NCBI RefSeq assembly: GCF_041262525.1
Contig: NZ_JBGCCK010000005.1
Span: forward strand, 1-64,000
Origin: Streptacidiphilus sp041262525
GTDB taxonomy: Bacteria; Actinomycetota; Actinomycetes; Streptomycetales; Streptomycetaceae
Reading direction: 5' to 3'
Length of the DNA: 64,000 nt
In this document: piece by piece, positions 28,548-35,991 of the stretch
Layout: each line of letters opens with the position of its first letter
Numbering within the stretch: position 1 is the stretch's first letter
The notes under the pieces: model-generated
The model's database searches: none
What the model saw: only the letters and a program-made list of their open reading frames with translations
What the model was told of the DNA's origin: nothing
Made by a program: the position numbers and the translations under genes

Positions 28548-29070
28548 GAGCCGGTCTCCTGCCGCACGGTTGCCCTGACGCCGGAGAACATACCCAGATC
28601 AAAGGCAGTTGGCTGCCCCCACTAGGCCGTCAGTGGCTGGTACCGACAGGTAACCAGCGAGATCGAAAGCCCGGAATCGGCCTTCGCCTGCGAAAGTAAA
28701 ATCGTCGCCCTGACGCTAGCTCGCGTTCATAGGTTGAACGCGGGGAAACCAGAAGATCACAGAATGCTGGAGTCCGCCACACGGTCGGCGACGAACGTGT
28801 TGCCTTGGCTTGATGTAGTGGACACAACCGGGGCGCGAGACGTGAGGGAACGTTCGGGAAGCGTTTCACACCCCGCGCCACCTGCGGTTTTACGTCCATC
28901 TGACGCAAAGTGACCGCGAATGTGGCCGGAGTCACGCCTCGTTTGCAGGCCCGTCTCACCCCTCGTACGTACCGGGTCTCACCATCCGTCGCGCGGCGTC
29001 CACCCTCCGTTCCCAACGAGAGGCCACACTGCGCGCAGCAGGACAGCGCACGGGCGAACGCCGGTCGGTC
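28548..29070. other. 523-bp intergenic region upstream of ppdK
   Basis: Space between the ppdK start and the dusB stop, both read leftwards. It contains the palindrome at 28722-28742 and AT-richer stretches near 28690-28800 that suit a ppdK promoter. An open minus-strand frame at 28630-29016 has Arg-rich, non-protein-like composition and is not called. Confidence 0.5.
28722..28742. promoter_or_regulatory. Palindrome in the ppdK upstream region
   Basis: CGCGTTCA-TAGGT-TGAACGCG, perfect 8-bp arms with a 5-bp spacer, about 175 bp upstream of the ppdK start codon. The symmetry and size suit a repressor or activator dimer site; the protein is unknown. Confidence 0.5.
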
Positions 29071-30243
29071 TCAGCCGCCGGAGGTGTCCAGCTCGGCATC
29101 CGCCGACGGCACGGCGCAGTCGTACGGGTCGTCAAGCCAGCCCTCCGGCAGCACGACGCGGGCCGCGCCCGAAGTGCGGCCGCGCGGGCCGTCGGCACTG
29201 TCCGGCCAGTGCTGAGCGGCGTCGATGCGGGAGAGGTGGTCCTCCAGCTCCGCCAGGGAGGAGGTGGTCGCCAGCGCGTTGCGCAGCTCCGAGCCGACCG
29301 AGAAGCCCTTGGTGTACCAGGCCACGTGCTTGCGGAAGTCCACGACGCCGCGCTTCTCGTCGCCGATCCACTCCCCCAGCAGCTCCGCGTGGCGCACCAT
29401 CGTCCGGGCCACGTAGCCGAAGTCGGGGCGCGCGTAGTCGATCTCTCCCTCGAAGACGCTGACCAGCTCCTTGAAGAGCCACGGCCGACCGAGGCAGCCG
29501 CGGCCGACCACCACGCCGTCGCAGCCCGTCTCGCGGACCATCCGCGCGGCGTCGTCCGCCGACCAGATGTCGCCGTTGCCGAGCACCGGCACGTGGGAGG
29601 GGACGGTCTCGCGCAGGCGGGCGATCGCGGACCAGTCGGCCTGGCCGCTGTAGTGCTGGATCGCGGTGCGCCCGTGCAGGGCGATCGCCGCCACGCCCTC
29701 CTCTGCGCCGATGCGCCCGGCGTCGAGGTAGGTGATGTGGTCGTCGTCGATGCCCATGCGCATCTTCATGGTCACCGGCAGGTCGCCCGCGTTGCGCACG
29801 GCCTGGCGGAGGATGTCACGGAGCAGGTTCCGCTTGTAGGGCAGGGCCGAGCCGCCGCCCTTGCGGGTGACCTTGGGGACCGGGCAGCCGAAGTTGAGGT
29901 CGATGTGGTCGGCCAGGCCCTCCTCGGCGATCATCTTCGCCGCGCGCCCGACCGTCTCCGGGTCGACGCCGTAGAGCTGGACGGATCGCGGCTGCTCGCT
30001 CGGGTCGAAGTGGATCAGCTGCATGGTCTTGGCGTTGCGCTCGACCAGGGCCCGGGTGGTGATCATCTCCGAGACGAACAGCCCCTTGCCACCGCTCTGC
30101 TCGCGGCAGAGCGTGCGGAAGGGCGCGTTCGTGATCCCCGCCATCGGCGCGAGCACGACCGGCGGCCAGACCTCCAGCGCGCCGAGGCGCAGCGGTGCGG
30201 CGGTGGCGGGCGCCACCGGGGCAGCGGTGTCCGTGGTGGTCAT
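29071..30243 (-). CDS. dusB: tRNA-dihydrouridine synthase
   Basis: A 390-residue FMN enzyme that reduces uridine to dihydrouridine in tRNA D-loops. The TIM barrel begins VVLAPMAGITNAPFRTLCRE; the catalytic cysteine is in IDLNFGCPVPKVTRKGGGSALP near residue 117, with the lysine in TMKMRMG and the phosphate-binding GVVVGRGCLGRPW near 240. The C-terminal helical tRNA-binding part ends in HLSRIDAAQHW. ATG 30243 with AAGGA upstream. The N-terminal Ala/Pro extension is usual in this lineage. Confidence 0.95.
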   Translation of the reverse strand: MTTTDTAAPVAPATAAPLRLGALEVWPPVVLAPMAGITNAPFRTLCREQSGGKGLFVSEMITTRALVERNAKTMQLIHFDPSEQPRSVQLYGVDPETVGRAAKMIAEEGLADHIDLNFGCPVPKVTRKGGGSALPYKRNLLRDILRQAVRNAGDLPVTMKMRMGIDDDHITYLDAGRIGAEEGVAAIALHGRTAIQHYSGQADWSAIARLRETVPSHVPVLGNGDIWSADDAARMVRETGCDGVVVGRGCLGRPWLFKELVSVFEGEIDYARPDFGYVARTMVRHAELLGEWIGDEKRGVVDFRKHVAWYTKGFSVGSELRNALATTSSLAELEDHLSRIDAAQHWPDSADGPRGRTSGAARVVLPEGWLDDPYDCAVPSADAELDTSGG

Positions 30244-30304
30244 CCGGGCGGTCCTTCGCTAGGGCAGGCAGGTACGCAAGGCGCAAGGCAAGCAGGCAGA
30301 ACCT

Positions 30305-31198
30305 CTAGTGTCCCATCGCCGCCAGTCGCGCCACGCGCTCCCTGGTCTCCGGGTCCGCCGGAACATAAGTGATCATGCGGTGGCCGGGACGGGGTCCGAG
30401 CCACAGGTTGGTGTACTCGAAGTTCAGCAGGCCGACCTCGGTGCTGAGGAAGCGCTTGTGCCCCTCCGAGGAGCCGGTCACGTCGTGGTGCTCCCACTGC
30501 TCGGCGAACTCGGGGGAAGCCAGCTGCAGGCGCTTGAGCAGCGATTTGTAGCCGGGCTCGGCCACGTGGTCGCCGAGCGCGACCCGGAACTTGGCCACCA
30601 TGTGCCCGACGGCGACGTCCCAGTCCGGCAGCAGCGTGCGCCAGCCCGGCTCGGTGAAGGCCAGCCAGAGGAGGTTGCGCTCCTCCGGCTCGTAACGCTC
30701 CAGGCCCCCCACGATCCGGGAGTAGACGTCGTTGCTGGCGATGACGTCGAAGCGGCTGTTCAGCACCAGGGAGGGCATCGGCGCCAGTTGGTCGAGGATG
30801 GCGCGGACCACCGGGGTGACGACCGGACACACCTTCGGCCTGGCCGGGTCGCTCGCACCGGCCAGCACGAACAGATGCTGCCGCTCGACCTGGTCGAGCA
30901 GCAGGCCGCGCGCGATGGCGTCGAGCACCTGCGTGGAGACCTGGATGTCGCGGGCCTGCTCCAGCCACGTGTACCAGGTGACGCCAACAGCGGCGAGCTG
31001 CGCGACCTCCTCGCGACGCAGCCCGGGCGTCCGGCGTCGGCCGCCTGCGGGCAGGCCGACCTGCTCCGGCGCGATGCGCTCACGTCGGCTGCGCAGGAAC
31101 GCGGCGAGCTCACGACGGCGCAGCTCGCCGGGCCGGCCGGAGGGGGGAGCCGAGTGGACGAGCTCCAGGGGTGGGGTGGACGCCGCAGCGGTGGTCAT
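30305..31198 (-). CDS. XRE-type regulator with MmyB-like ligand-binding domain
   Basis: A 297-residue regulator: N-terminal helix-turn-helix (RELAAFLRSRRERI ... RRTPGLRREEVAQLAAVGVTWYTWLEQ, about residues 27-83) and a C-terminal MmyB-like PAS-related pocket (SLVLNSRFDVIASN, GHKRFLSTEVGLLNFEYTNLWLG). Such proteins sense small hydrophobic ligands. It is divergent from a DHA2 exporter across 102 bp with four GTAC-centred half sites, so it most likely represses the exporter. ATG 31198 is preferred to 31312, which would cover the operator region. Confidence 0.9.
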   Translation of the reverse strand: MTTAAASTPPLELVHSAPPSGRPGELRRRELAAFLRSRRERIAPEQVGLPAGGRRRTPGLRREEVAQLAAVGVTWYTWLEQARDIQVSTQVLDAIARGLLLDQVERQHLFVLAGASDPARPKVCPVVTPVVRAILDQLAPMPSLVLNSRFDVIASNDVYSRIVGGLERYEPEERNLLWLAFTEPGWRTLLPDWDVAVGHMVAKFRVALGDHVAEPGYKSLLKRLQLASPEFAEQWEHHDVTGSSEGHKRFLSTEVGLLNFEYTNLWLGPRPGHRMITYVPADPETRERVARLAAMGH

Positions 31199-31232
31199 GT
31201 ATCCCAGGATGCATCGGTTCTCATCCCGTTGC

Positions 31233-31280
31233 CAGGTACTCCTGGTACCAGGATAAGCAGACACTGGTACCAGGGTACTG
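31233..31280. promoter_or_regulatory. Operator array with repeated GGTACC dyads
   Basis: Two strong dyads, TCCTGGTACCAGGA (31240-31253) and CTGGTACCAG (31264-31273), are flanked by outer half sites CCAGGTAC and GGTACTGG, making the whole block nearly symmetric. It lies between the divergent regulator and exporter genes, just before the exporter GTG, as expected for a shared operator. Confidence 0.65.
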
Positions 31281-31300
31281 GGCGGCGGACAGTAGTCCTC

Positions 31301-32809
31301 GTGAGCATCCACAGCACACCCCAGCAGACCGCCGGGACACCCACCCGGGCCAACGTCCTGCCCCGCGTCATCCGCGTCGGCGGCACCTCTCCTGCTACCC
31401 CCACGTCTCCTCCGTCGTCAGGGACCGCTCCTCGGCTGAGCACCCTGGGCCTGGTCACCGTCCTGCTCGGCGCCTTCCTGCCGATGCTGGACTTCTTCAT
31501 CGTCAACGTCGCGCTGCCGACCATCGACCGCGACCTCTCCGCCGGACCGGCGACGCTGGAACTCTTCGTCGCGGGCTACGGCATCGCCTACGCGGTGCTG
31601 CTGGTCCTCGGCGGCAGGCTCGGCGACCTCTACGGCCGCAAGAAGCTCTTCATCGCGGGCGCGCTGCTCTTCGGACTCACCTCACTGGCCTGCGGACTCG
31701 CCCCCACCGCACTGGCCCTGGTCGTCGCGCGCGTCGCGCAGGGCGCCTCCGCCGCGCTGATGCTGCCGCAGGCGCTGGCCACCATCCAGGCCGCGACCGA
31801 CGGCGAGCGCAAGGCCAAGGCCATGGGCATCTACGGCGCGGTCGGCGGCATCTCGGTCGTGATCGGTCAGGTGCTGGGCGGCGTGCTGCTCTCGGCGAAC
31901 CTGTTCGGGACCGGCTGGCGCTTCATCTTCCTGGTCAACGTGCCGGTCGCGCTCGCGGCGGTGCTGCTGGCGAGCCGCTCCGTCCCGGAGACCCGTTCGG
32001 CCAACCCGGCGCGCGTCGACGTCCCCGGCACGGTGCTGCTGGCTTCGGCGCTGCTCGCGCTGCTGGTCCCGCTGATGGAGGGCCGCTCGCTCGGCTGGCC
32101 CGCGTGGACCTGGGCGCTGCTGGCCGCGTTCCCGTTCCTGCTGGCCGGCTTTATCGCGGTGGAGCGGCGCGGTGAGCGGACGGGCCAGGTGCCGCTGGTG
32201 CCGCTTTCCCTGGTGAAGCTGCGCGGGCTGCGGGTCGGCCTGACCATGGCCGTGCCGTTCTTCGCGGGCTTCGGCGGTTTCATGATGGTGATGGCCGTCG
32301 CGCTCCAGGTGGGCCTGCACGAGGGCCCGATCGCCTCGGGTCTGGCCATGGTGCCGATGGCGACCGGCTTCTTCGCCGCCTCGCTGGCTGGCCCTCGGCT
32401 GCTGAGCCGTTTCGGCTCGCGCGTCATCGTCACCGGTGCGGTGATCCAGGCACTCGGCCTGGGCGTGCTGACGCTGACGGTGCTGAACGACTGGTCCGGG
32501 CTGAGCCCGTGGACGCTGCTGCCCGGCATGGCGATCGCCGGTACCGGCCAGGGCCTGGTCATGCCGCCGCTGATCCGGCTGGTGCTGGGTCAGGTCCCGG
32601 TCGAGCGGGCGGGCGTGGGCGGCGGGATCCTGGCCACCACCCAGCAGTCCTCGCTGGCGCTCGGCGTCGCGACCCTGGGCACGCTCTTCCTCTCCCTCTC
32701 CCCCACCATGGGCATGCACCACGCGCTGGCGCTGGTCCTGGCCCTGCAGTTCGCGGCGACCTTCGTGGTCATCGCCCTGGCGACGCGGCTGCCGCGTTCG
32801 GTCGGGTGA
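31301..32809 (+). CDS. DHA2-family MFS drug exporter
   Basis: A 502-residue 14-helix proton antiporter. The first helix carries LDFFIVNVALPTIDRDL, motif A is GGRLGDLYGRKKLF, and motif C is GISVVIGQVLGGVL in helix 5. It is a full-length relative of the truncated gene at 6383. Substrates are probably cationic or hydrophobic toxins. It is divergently transcribed from the XRE/MmyB-type regulator. GTG start at 31301; the preceding open frame overlaps the regulator gene antisense and is ignored. Confidence 0.9.
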   Translation: MSIHSTPQQTAGTPTRANVLPRVIRVGGTSPATPTSPPSSGTAPRLSTLGLVTVLLGAFLPMLDFFIVNVALPTIDRDLSAGPATLELFVAGYGIAYAVLLVLGGRLGDLYGRKKLFIAGALLFGLTSLACGLAPTALALVVARVAQGASAALMLPQALATIQAATDGERKAKAMGIYGAVGGISVVIGQVLGGVLLSANLFGTGWRFIFLVNVPVALAAVLLASRSVPETRSANPARVDVPGTVLLASALLALLVPLMEGRSLGWPAWTWALLAAFPFLLAGFIAVERRGERTGQVPLVPLSLVKLRGLRVGLTMAVPFFAGFGGFMMVMAVALQVGLHEGPIASGLAMVPMATGFFAASLAGPRLLSRFGSRVIVTGAVIQALGLGVLTLTVLNDWSGLSPWTLLPGMAIAGTGQGLVMPPLIRLVLGQVPVERAGVGGGILATTQQSSLALGVATLGTLFLSLSPTMGMHHALALVLALQFAATFVVIALATRLPRSVG

Positions 32810-32875
32810 GCGCGGTGACTCCCCCTGTGGATAACCCTTCGCTCGGTGTCACACCCTCGTGCAAGCATCCTTCCC

Positions 32876-33469
32876 ATGAGCGCGCACGAGATCGACACCC
32901 ACGGCCACCCTGCTGCGACCCGTAGCCGGGAGCAGCTCGCCGCACTGACGGCAGCCGGCGCGCGTCCCAAGTGGCTGATGTTCTGGGGGCATCAGCCACA
33001 GAAGGACGGCAGCGTCGGCTCCGGCGCGCTCAGCCAGTGGTGGCCCTGCCGCTTCGAGATCGAGGGCGTCGAGTACCGCAGCGCGGAGCACTGGATGATG
33101 GCCGCCAAGGCCCGGCTGTTCGATGACGAGGCGTCGGTCGCACCGATACTCGCGGCCCATACCCCGGCCGAGGCCAAGGCGCTCGGCCGCCTGGTGTCGG
33201 GCTTCGACGAGTCCCGCTGGGCGGCGGCGCGCTTCGAGCTCGTCGTCGAGGGCAACGTCGCCAAGTTCGGCCAGGACGCCGCGCTCCGCGCCTACCTCCT
33301 CGCCACCGCCAACCGCGTCCTGGTCGAGGCCAGCCCCCGCGACCGCATCTGGGGCATCGGCCTCGGCGCGACCAACCCCGCCTCCACCGACCCCTCCCGC
33401 TGGCGCGGGCTGAACCTGCTGGGCTTCGCGCTGATGGAGGCGCGGGATCGGCTGGCCGGTCAGCGGTAG
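32876..33469 (+). CDS. NADAR family protein (YbiA-like N-glycosidase fold)
   Basis: A 197-residue NADAR (DUF1768) protein. Conserved parts are LMFWGHQPQKDGS, FEIEGVEYRSAEHWMMAAKARLF, GRLVSGFDESRW, EGNVAKFGQD, DRIWGIGLGATNPAS and WRGLNLLGFALMEARDRL. NADAR enzymes act on N-glycosidic or ADP-ribosyl bonds; some reverse guanine ADP-ribosylation in toxin-antitoxin pairs, while YbiA acts on riboflavin intermediates. The ATG at 32876 starts the family region. Its 3' end overlaps a fossil of a DUF4097 gene, and a second copy of its last about 20 codons lies at 34315. Confidence 0.88.
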   Translation: MSAHEIDTHGHPAATRSREQLAALTAAGARPKWLMFWGHQPQKDGSVGSGALSQWWPCRFEIEGVEYRSAEHWMMAAKARLFDDEASVAPILAAHTPAEAKALGRLVSGFDESRWAAARFELVVEGNVAKFGQDAALRAYLLATANRVLVEASPRDRIWGIGLGATNPASTDPSRWRGLNLLGFALMEARDRLAGQR

Positions 33470-33516
33470 CGGATAGAGATCGCCCCGCTGGTGGCCGTGG
33501 CGGTGAGGCCAGCGTC
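33460..33516 (-). pseudogene. 3' remnant of a DUF4097 gene
   Basis: Read leftwards the segment encodes AGLTATATSGAISIRYR followed by a stop, almost the same as the last residues of the intact DUF4097 protein at 35982 (ITATATSGAIDIHYR and stop). The stop codon overlaps the last codons of the NADAR gene, as the intact copy overlaps the PIN toxin gene. No further DUF4097 homology is evident upstream of it. Confidence 0.7.
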
Positions 33517-33595
33517 CCGATGGTGTCGTAGGTGCCGAGCCGGCTGTCGTCAGTTGCGCAGGCAGTGACGGGCGGTCCGTCCTAGCGTGGGACTC

Positions 33596-33670
33596 ATGGA
33601 CCACGAGCCGACCGCCCCAGCCGAGCTGTTCGAGGAACTCGCCCCACGGGAGGCCGTGCGGCAGATGTGA
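33596..33670 (+). CDS. Possible 24-residue leader peptide before the EACC1 gene
   Basis: ATG at 33596 opens a 24-codon frame (MDHEPTAPAELFEELAPREA and four more residues) ending 26 bp before the EACC1 start. A -10-like TAGCGT at 33583-33588 places the ATG near a transcript start, a leaderless arrangement. No family is known; it may be a chance frame or the start of a decayed gene. Confidence 0.35.
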   Translation: MDHEPTAPAELFEELAPREAVRQM

Positions 33671-33696
33671 CCGGGCAGACCGACCCTGGAGACGAC

Positions 33697-34035
33697 ATGG
33701 CACATGAGACTTTCGAGGTGCACCCGAGGAACGGGGCAGATCTCCACTCCCTTCGGGGCTGGCTTGAGCGGGATTCCTCACTGGCCGGCGCACAGCTGAC
33801 GCAGCAGCCCGAGATCGAGGAACGCGGCGGTGGCGACGTCGCCATGTGGCTCAGTGTCGGCATTTCCGGCGCTCAGCTGGCTCAGGCGCTGATCACCAGC
33901 GTGTGGACGTGGACCCGCGCGCAGCCCGCACCCACCAGAGTTCGGATGCGGCGGGGCGACGCCGAGATCGACATCACGGCGAACCTGACCCCGGATGCGA
34001 TCGAGCGGCTCGTGGAGCGCTTCCTGCAGAGCTGA
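33697..34035 (+). CDS. Effector-associated constant component EACC1-like protein
   Basis: A 112-residue protein with the EACC1 layout: N-terminal strand and helix with LHSLRGWLERDSSLAGAQL, a linker ending GGGDVAMWLSVGISGAQLAQALITSVWTWTRAQ (a hydrophobic helix), and a beta-hairpin plus helix C-terminus (DAEIDITANLTPDAIERLVERFLQ). EACC1 proteins sit immediately upstream of effector genes (caspase-like, trypsin-like and others) in predicted conflict systems of multicellular bacteria. Here the gene that follows is missing or decayed, so this copy seems orphaned. ATG 33697 with GGAG 9 bp upstream. The identification rests on pattern memory, not on a search. Confidence 0.72.
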   Translation: MAHETFEVHPRNGADLHSLRGWLERDSSLAGAQLTQQPEIEERGGGDVAMWLSVGISGAQLAQALITSVWTWTRAQPAPTRVRMRRGDAEIDITANLTPDAIERLVERFLQS

Positions 34036-34122
34036 GTCAGGCTGCCAGAACGTGTCTTCTCTCGCTGGCGGCCGGTAACAACGATCAATGCCAGCGCTCT
34101 GCGTGCCGATCAGCAGAACATC

Positions 34123-34157
34123 GAGGCCCCGCTGGACTTCCCCCTCAGCGGGGCCTC
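34123..34157. terminator. Hairpin downstream of the EACC1 gene, within a decayed stretch
   Basis: GAGGCCCCGCTG (34123-34134) and CAGCGGGGCCTC (34146-34157) pair perfectly around an 11-base loop. The surrounding gap 34036-34482 has no intact gene. A plus-strand frame over about 34084-34180 has protein-like composition (NASALRADQQNIEAPLDFPL), so this may be a fragment of a lost effector gene, in which case the hairpin would be coding. Confidence 0.5.
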
Positions 34158-34314
34158 CGCCCTGACGGGTGGCAGAGTGCGGCGTCAGCGCCCTCAGCGA
34201 AGGCGTAGCCCGCCCAGCCTTCAGCCACTTCGTCTCCCTGCGGCAGAAGGCCCGGTCTGGGTTCTTGGCCGCTTGGAAGATCCGCGTGCGGATCTGAGGT
34301 GCCCCGCCTCTGGA

Positions 34315-34386
34315 GGCTGGCGCGGCCTCAACCTCCTCGGCTTCGCACTGATGGAAGCGCCGGTGCGGCTCTCGGCGGAGCGCCCC
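34315..34386 (+). pseudogene. Duplicated 3' tail of a NADAR gene
   Basis: The frame reads GWRGLNLLGFALMEAPVRLS, matching the C-terminal WRGLNLLGFALMEARDRL of the intact NADAR protein 0.9 kb upstream. Nothing recognisable of the remaining NADAR domain precedes it. The nucleotide match is imperfect, so the fragment has been there for some time or comes from another NADAR gene. Confidence 0.72.
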
Positions 34387-34444
34387 TCTCGCGGGTGCGC
34401 CACGAACTTCGCGACGAGGAGACCCGTTGACCGGCGCAGCCGAC

Positions 34445-34473
34445 TTCCGCGATCTTGCTACCCAAGGTAGTAA
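34445..34473 (+). promoter_or_regulatory. Promoter and operator of the RHH/PIN module
   Basis: CTACC-CAA-GGTAG (34458-34470) is a dyad overlapping a -10-like TAGTAA (34468-34473), nine bases before the antitoxin ATG, with a weak -35 (TTCCGC at 34445) 17 bp upstream. Overlap of dyad and -10 is the usual arrangement for toxin-antitoxin autorepression. Confidence 0.55.
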
Positions 34474-34482
34474 CATCAAGGC

Positions 34483-34788
34483 ATGAGCCAGGACGCGCAG
34501 CCCGGCGAGCGAGCCGGCCAAGCCAAGAAGTACAGCGTCTCCATGCCCGAGGACATAGCGTCCGAGGTCCGTGAACTCGTGGGCAAGGGATCGTTCAGCG
34601 CCTACGTCACCTCGGCGGTCCAGCGGCAGCTCGAGCGGGACCGCCTCGCCGAACTCGTCCACGACCATGAGCAGCGGCTGGGGCCGATCGACGACGATCT
34701 CGTCGAGGCAGCCGCCTCCGAGACCGCCGAGGCCGAGCGGAGGTACGCCACGTGGCTCGCGGCACAGGAGCAGCGCCGAGCCGGCTGA
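34483..34788 (+). CDS. Ribbon-helix-helix antitoxin-like protein
   Basis: A 101-residue protein with an N-terminal RHH DNA-binding unit (KKYSVSMPEDIASEVRELVG ... FSAYVTSAVQRQLERDRL, about residues 17-58) and an acidic C-terminus likely to wrap the toxin. It would bind its own promoter and neutralise the following PIN toxin. Its 3' end overlaps that gene by 37 bp. ATG 34483 with AAGG upstream. Confidence 0.8.
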   Translation: MSQDAQPGERAGQAKKYSVSMPEDIASEVRELVGKGSFSAYVTSAVQRQLERDRLAELVHDHEQRLGPIDDDLVEAAASETAEAERRYATWLAAQEQRRAG

Positions 34789-35180
34789 CCAACGGGACGC
34801 TGTTCCTGGATTCGCAGGGCTTGTCACTGCTATTCGACGACGATCTCCGCATGGCCGCACGCCTCAAGGACGCGGTGCAGCAGGACCTCCGTATCGCCAC
34901 GAGCGTGGTCACGCTGGTCGAGGCGATGAACCCGAAGCGCGCGCAGCCGCGCTGGCAGTACGTCCTGTCCAGGATCAATGTGCTCGATGTGACCCGCCCG
35001 ATCGCGGACCATGCGGCCGATCTGCTCCGTGCCGCCGGCCTTCACGGCCACAAGTACGCGATCGACGCGATCGTGGCGGCAACCGCCATGGCCCAGCCGG
35101 GGCCGACCCGACTGTGCACGAGCGACGTCGACGACGTGTCCCGGCTCTGCGACGGCAGCATTCTGCTGATCGCGGTCTGA
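34752..35180 (+). CDS. PIN-domain toxin (VapC-like)
   Basis: A 142-residue PIN ribonuclease. The acidic metal-binding residues are visible: Asp in LFLDSQGLSLLF, Glu in LVEAMN, Asp in KYAIDAIVAATA and Asp in CTSDVDDVSRL. Such toxins cleave RNA, often tRNA or rRNA, when freed from the antitoxin. GTG 34752 inside the antitoxin gene, with GGAGG 9 bp upstream, gives the longest product; a start near the LTNGTLFLDS segment is possible but lacks a good site. Confidence 0.82.
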   Translation: MARGTGAAPSRLTNGTLFLDSQGLSLLFDDDLRMAARLKDAVQQDLRIATSVVTLVEAMNPKRAQPRWQYVLSRINVLDVTRPIADHAADLLRAAGLHGHKYAIDAIVAATAMAQPGPTRLCTSDVDDVSRLCDGSILLIAV

Positions 35181-35264
35181 GTCGTCCCGCGCCTCGAGCG
35201 CGGCCCGGGCACGGCCTGCGCTCACCGCTCATTCGAGTGAGAGCGACGCATGATTACTGCCGAC

Positions 35265-35279
35265 GCCGCACGGTGCGGC
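35265..35279. promoter_or_regulatory. Operator-like dyad before the Phd/PIN module
   Basis: GCCGCA-CGG-TGCGGC, perfect 6-bp arms, followed by a -10-like TATCGT (35281-35286) seven bases before the ATG at 35294. The geometry suggests a leaderless, autoregulated transcript. Confidence 0.45.
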
Positions 35280-35293
35280 CTATCGTGAGTCGT

Positions 35294-35587
35294 ATGACCG
35301 CACGTCTGCCGATCCGCCAGCTGCAGCAGCACGCCAGCGAGCTCGTCGACCGCGCCGCCGCGGGCGAGCGCATCGAGATCACCCGCAACGGGCGGCTCGT
35401 CGCCGTGCTCACCCCACCGCCCCCGGAGCAGCGGGTCCTCGAGGACCTGGTCAGGGACGGCACGCTCGATCCCCGCAATGTCGAGCAGGCGCGTGGGCTC
35501 GGCGACTGGGAGCCGCTGCCTGGCCGGTCCCTCTCCCGTCCGCTCTCCGAGGTCCTCCAGGAGCTCCGCGACGAGGAGGACAGGTGA
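35294..35587 (+). CDS. Phd/YefM-family antitoxin
   Basis: A 97-residue antitoxin. The N-terminal fold MTARLPIRQLQQHASELVDR ... GERIEITRNGRLVAVLTP is the Phd/YefM DNA-binding domain; the C-terminal part (WEPLPGRSLSRPLSEVLQELRDEEDR) is the acidic toxin-binding tail. The stop overlaps the GTG of the next gene (GTGA), giving tight coupling. Confidence 0.88.
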   Translation: MTARLPIRQLQQHASELVDRAAAGERIEITRNGRLVAVLTPPPPEQRVLEDLVRDGTLDPRNVEQARGLGDWEPLPGRSLSRPLSEVLQELRDEEDR

Positions 35588-35991
35588 TCTACCTGGACTC
35601 CTGTGCGTTGCTCAAGCTCCTGGTGACCGAGCCCGAAACGGATGCACTGCGCGCATTCCTGACCGCCCGGGCCACCGAGGGGCATGCGAGCAGCGCATTG
35701 GCCCAGACCGAGGTGGGCCGCGCGCTCGTCCGAGTCGACGCCGACCAGGAGCTGCTGGAGGGAGCGGACGAGCTGCTCCACCGAATCCTGCGGATCCGCG
35801 TCACCGACCCGATCCTCCGGGCCGCAGCCCGCCTGCCGATGACGCACCTACGCAGCCTCGACGCCATCCATCTGGCCAGCGCCGAGTTCCTGGAGCAGGC
35901 ACTGACCGCCTTCGTCAGCTACGACAAGCGCCTGCTCACCGCAGCCGAGGAGCGTGGGCTGCCAGTGGAGTCGCCCGGCCGTCATCGGTAG
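35584..35991 (+). CDS. PIN-domain toxin (VapC-like)
   Basis: A 135-residue PIN ribonuclease. Acidic active-site residues: Asp in IYLDSCALLKLL, Glu in LAQTEVGRAL, Asp in LRSLDAIHLASA and Asp in VSYDKRLL. It pairs with the Phd/YefM antitoxin just upstream (4-bp overlap). Its last codons overlap the stop of the convergent DUF4097 gene by 10 bp, the same position that the NADAR gene end has relative to the DUF4097 remnant at 33460. Confidence 0.88.
   Translation: MIYLDSCALLKLLVTEPETDALRAFLTARATEGHASSALAQTEVGRALVRVDADQELLEGADELLHRILRIRVTDPILRAAARLPMTHLRSLDAIHLASAEFLEQALTAFVSYDKRLLTAAEERGLPVESPGRHR

Noticed and set aside
28630..29016. 128-codon minus-strand frame in the ppdK upstream gap
   Set aside because: Arg-rich, no ribosome-binding site, includes the regulatory palindrome; probably non-coding.
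30308..31300. N-terminal extension of the DHA2 exporter to 30308
   Set aside because: This part is antisense to the XRE regulator and crosses the operator array; the GTG at 31301 begins the exporter-like sequence.
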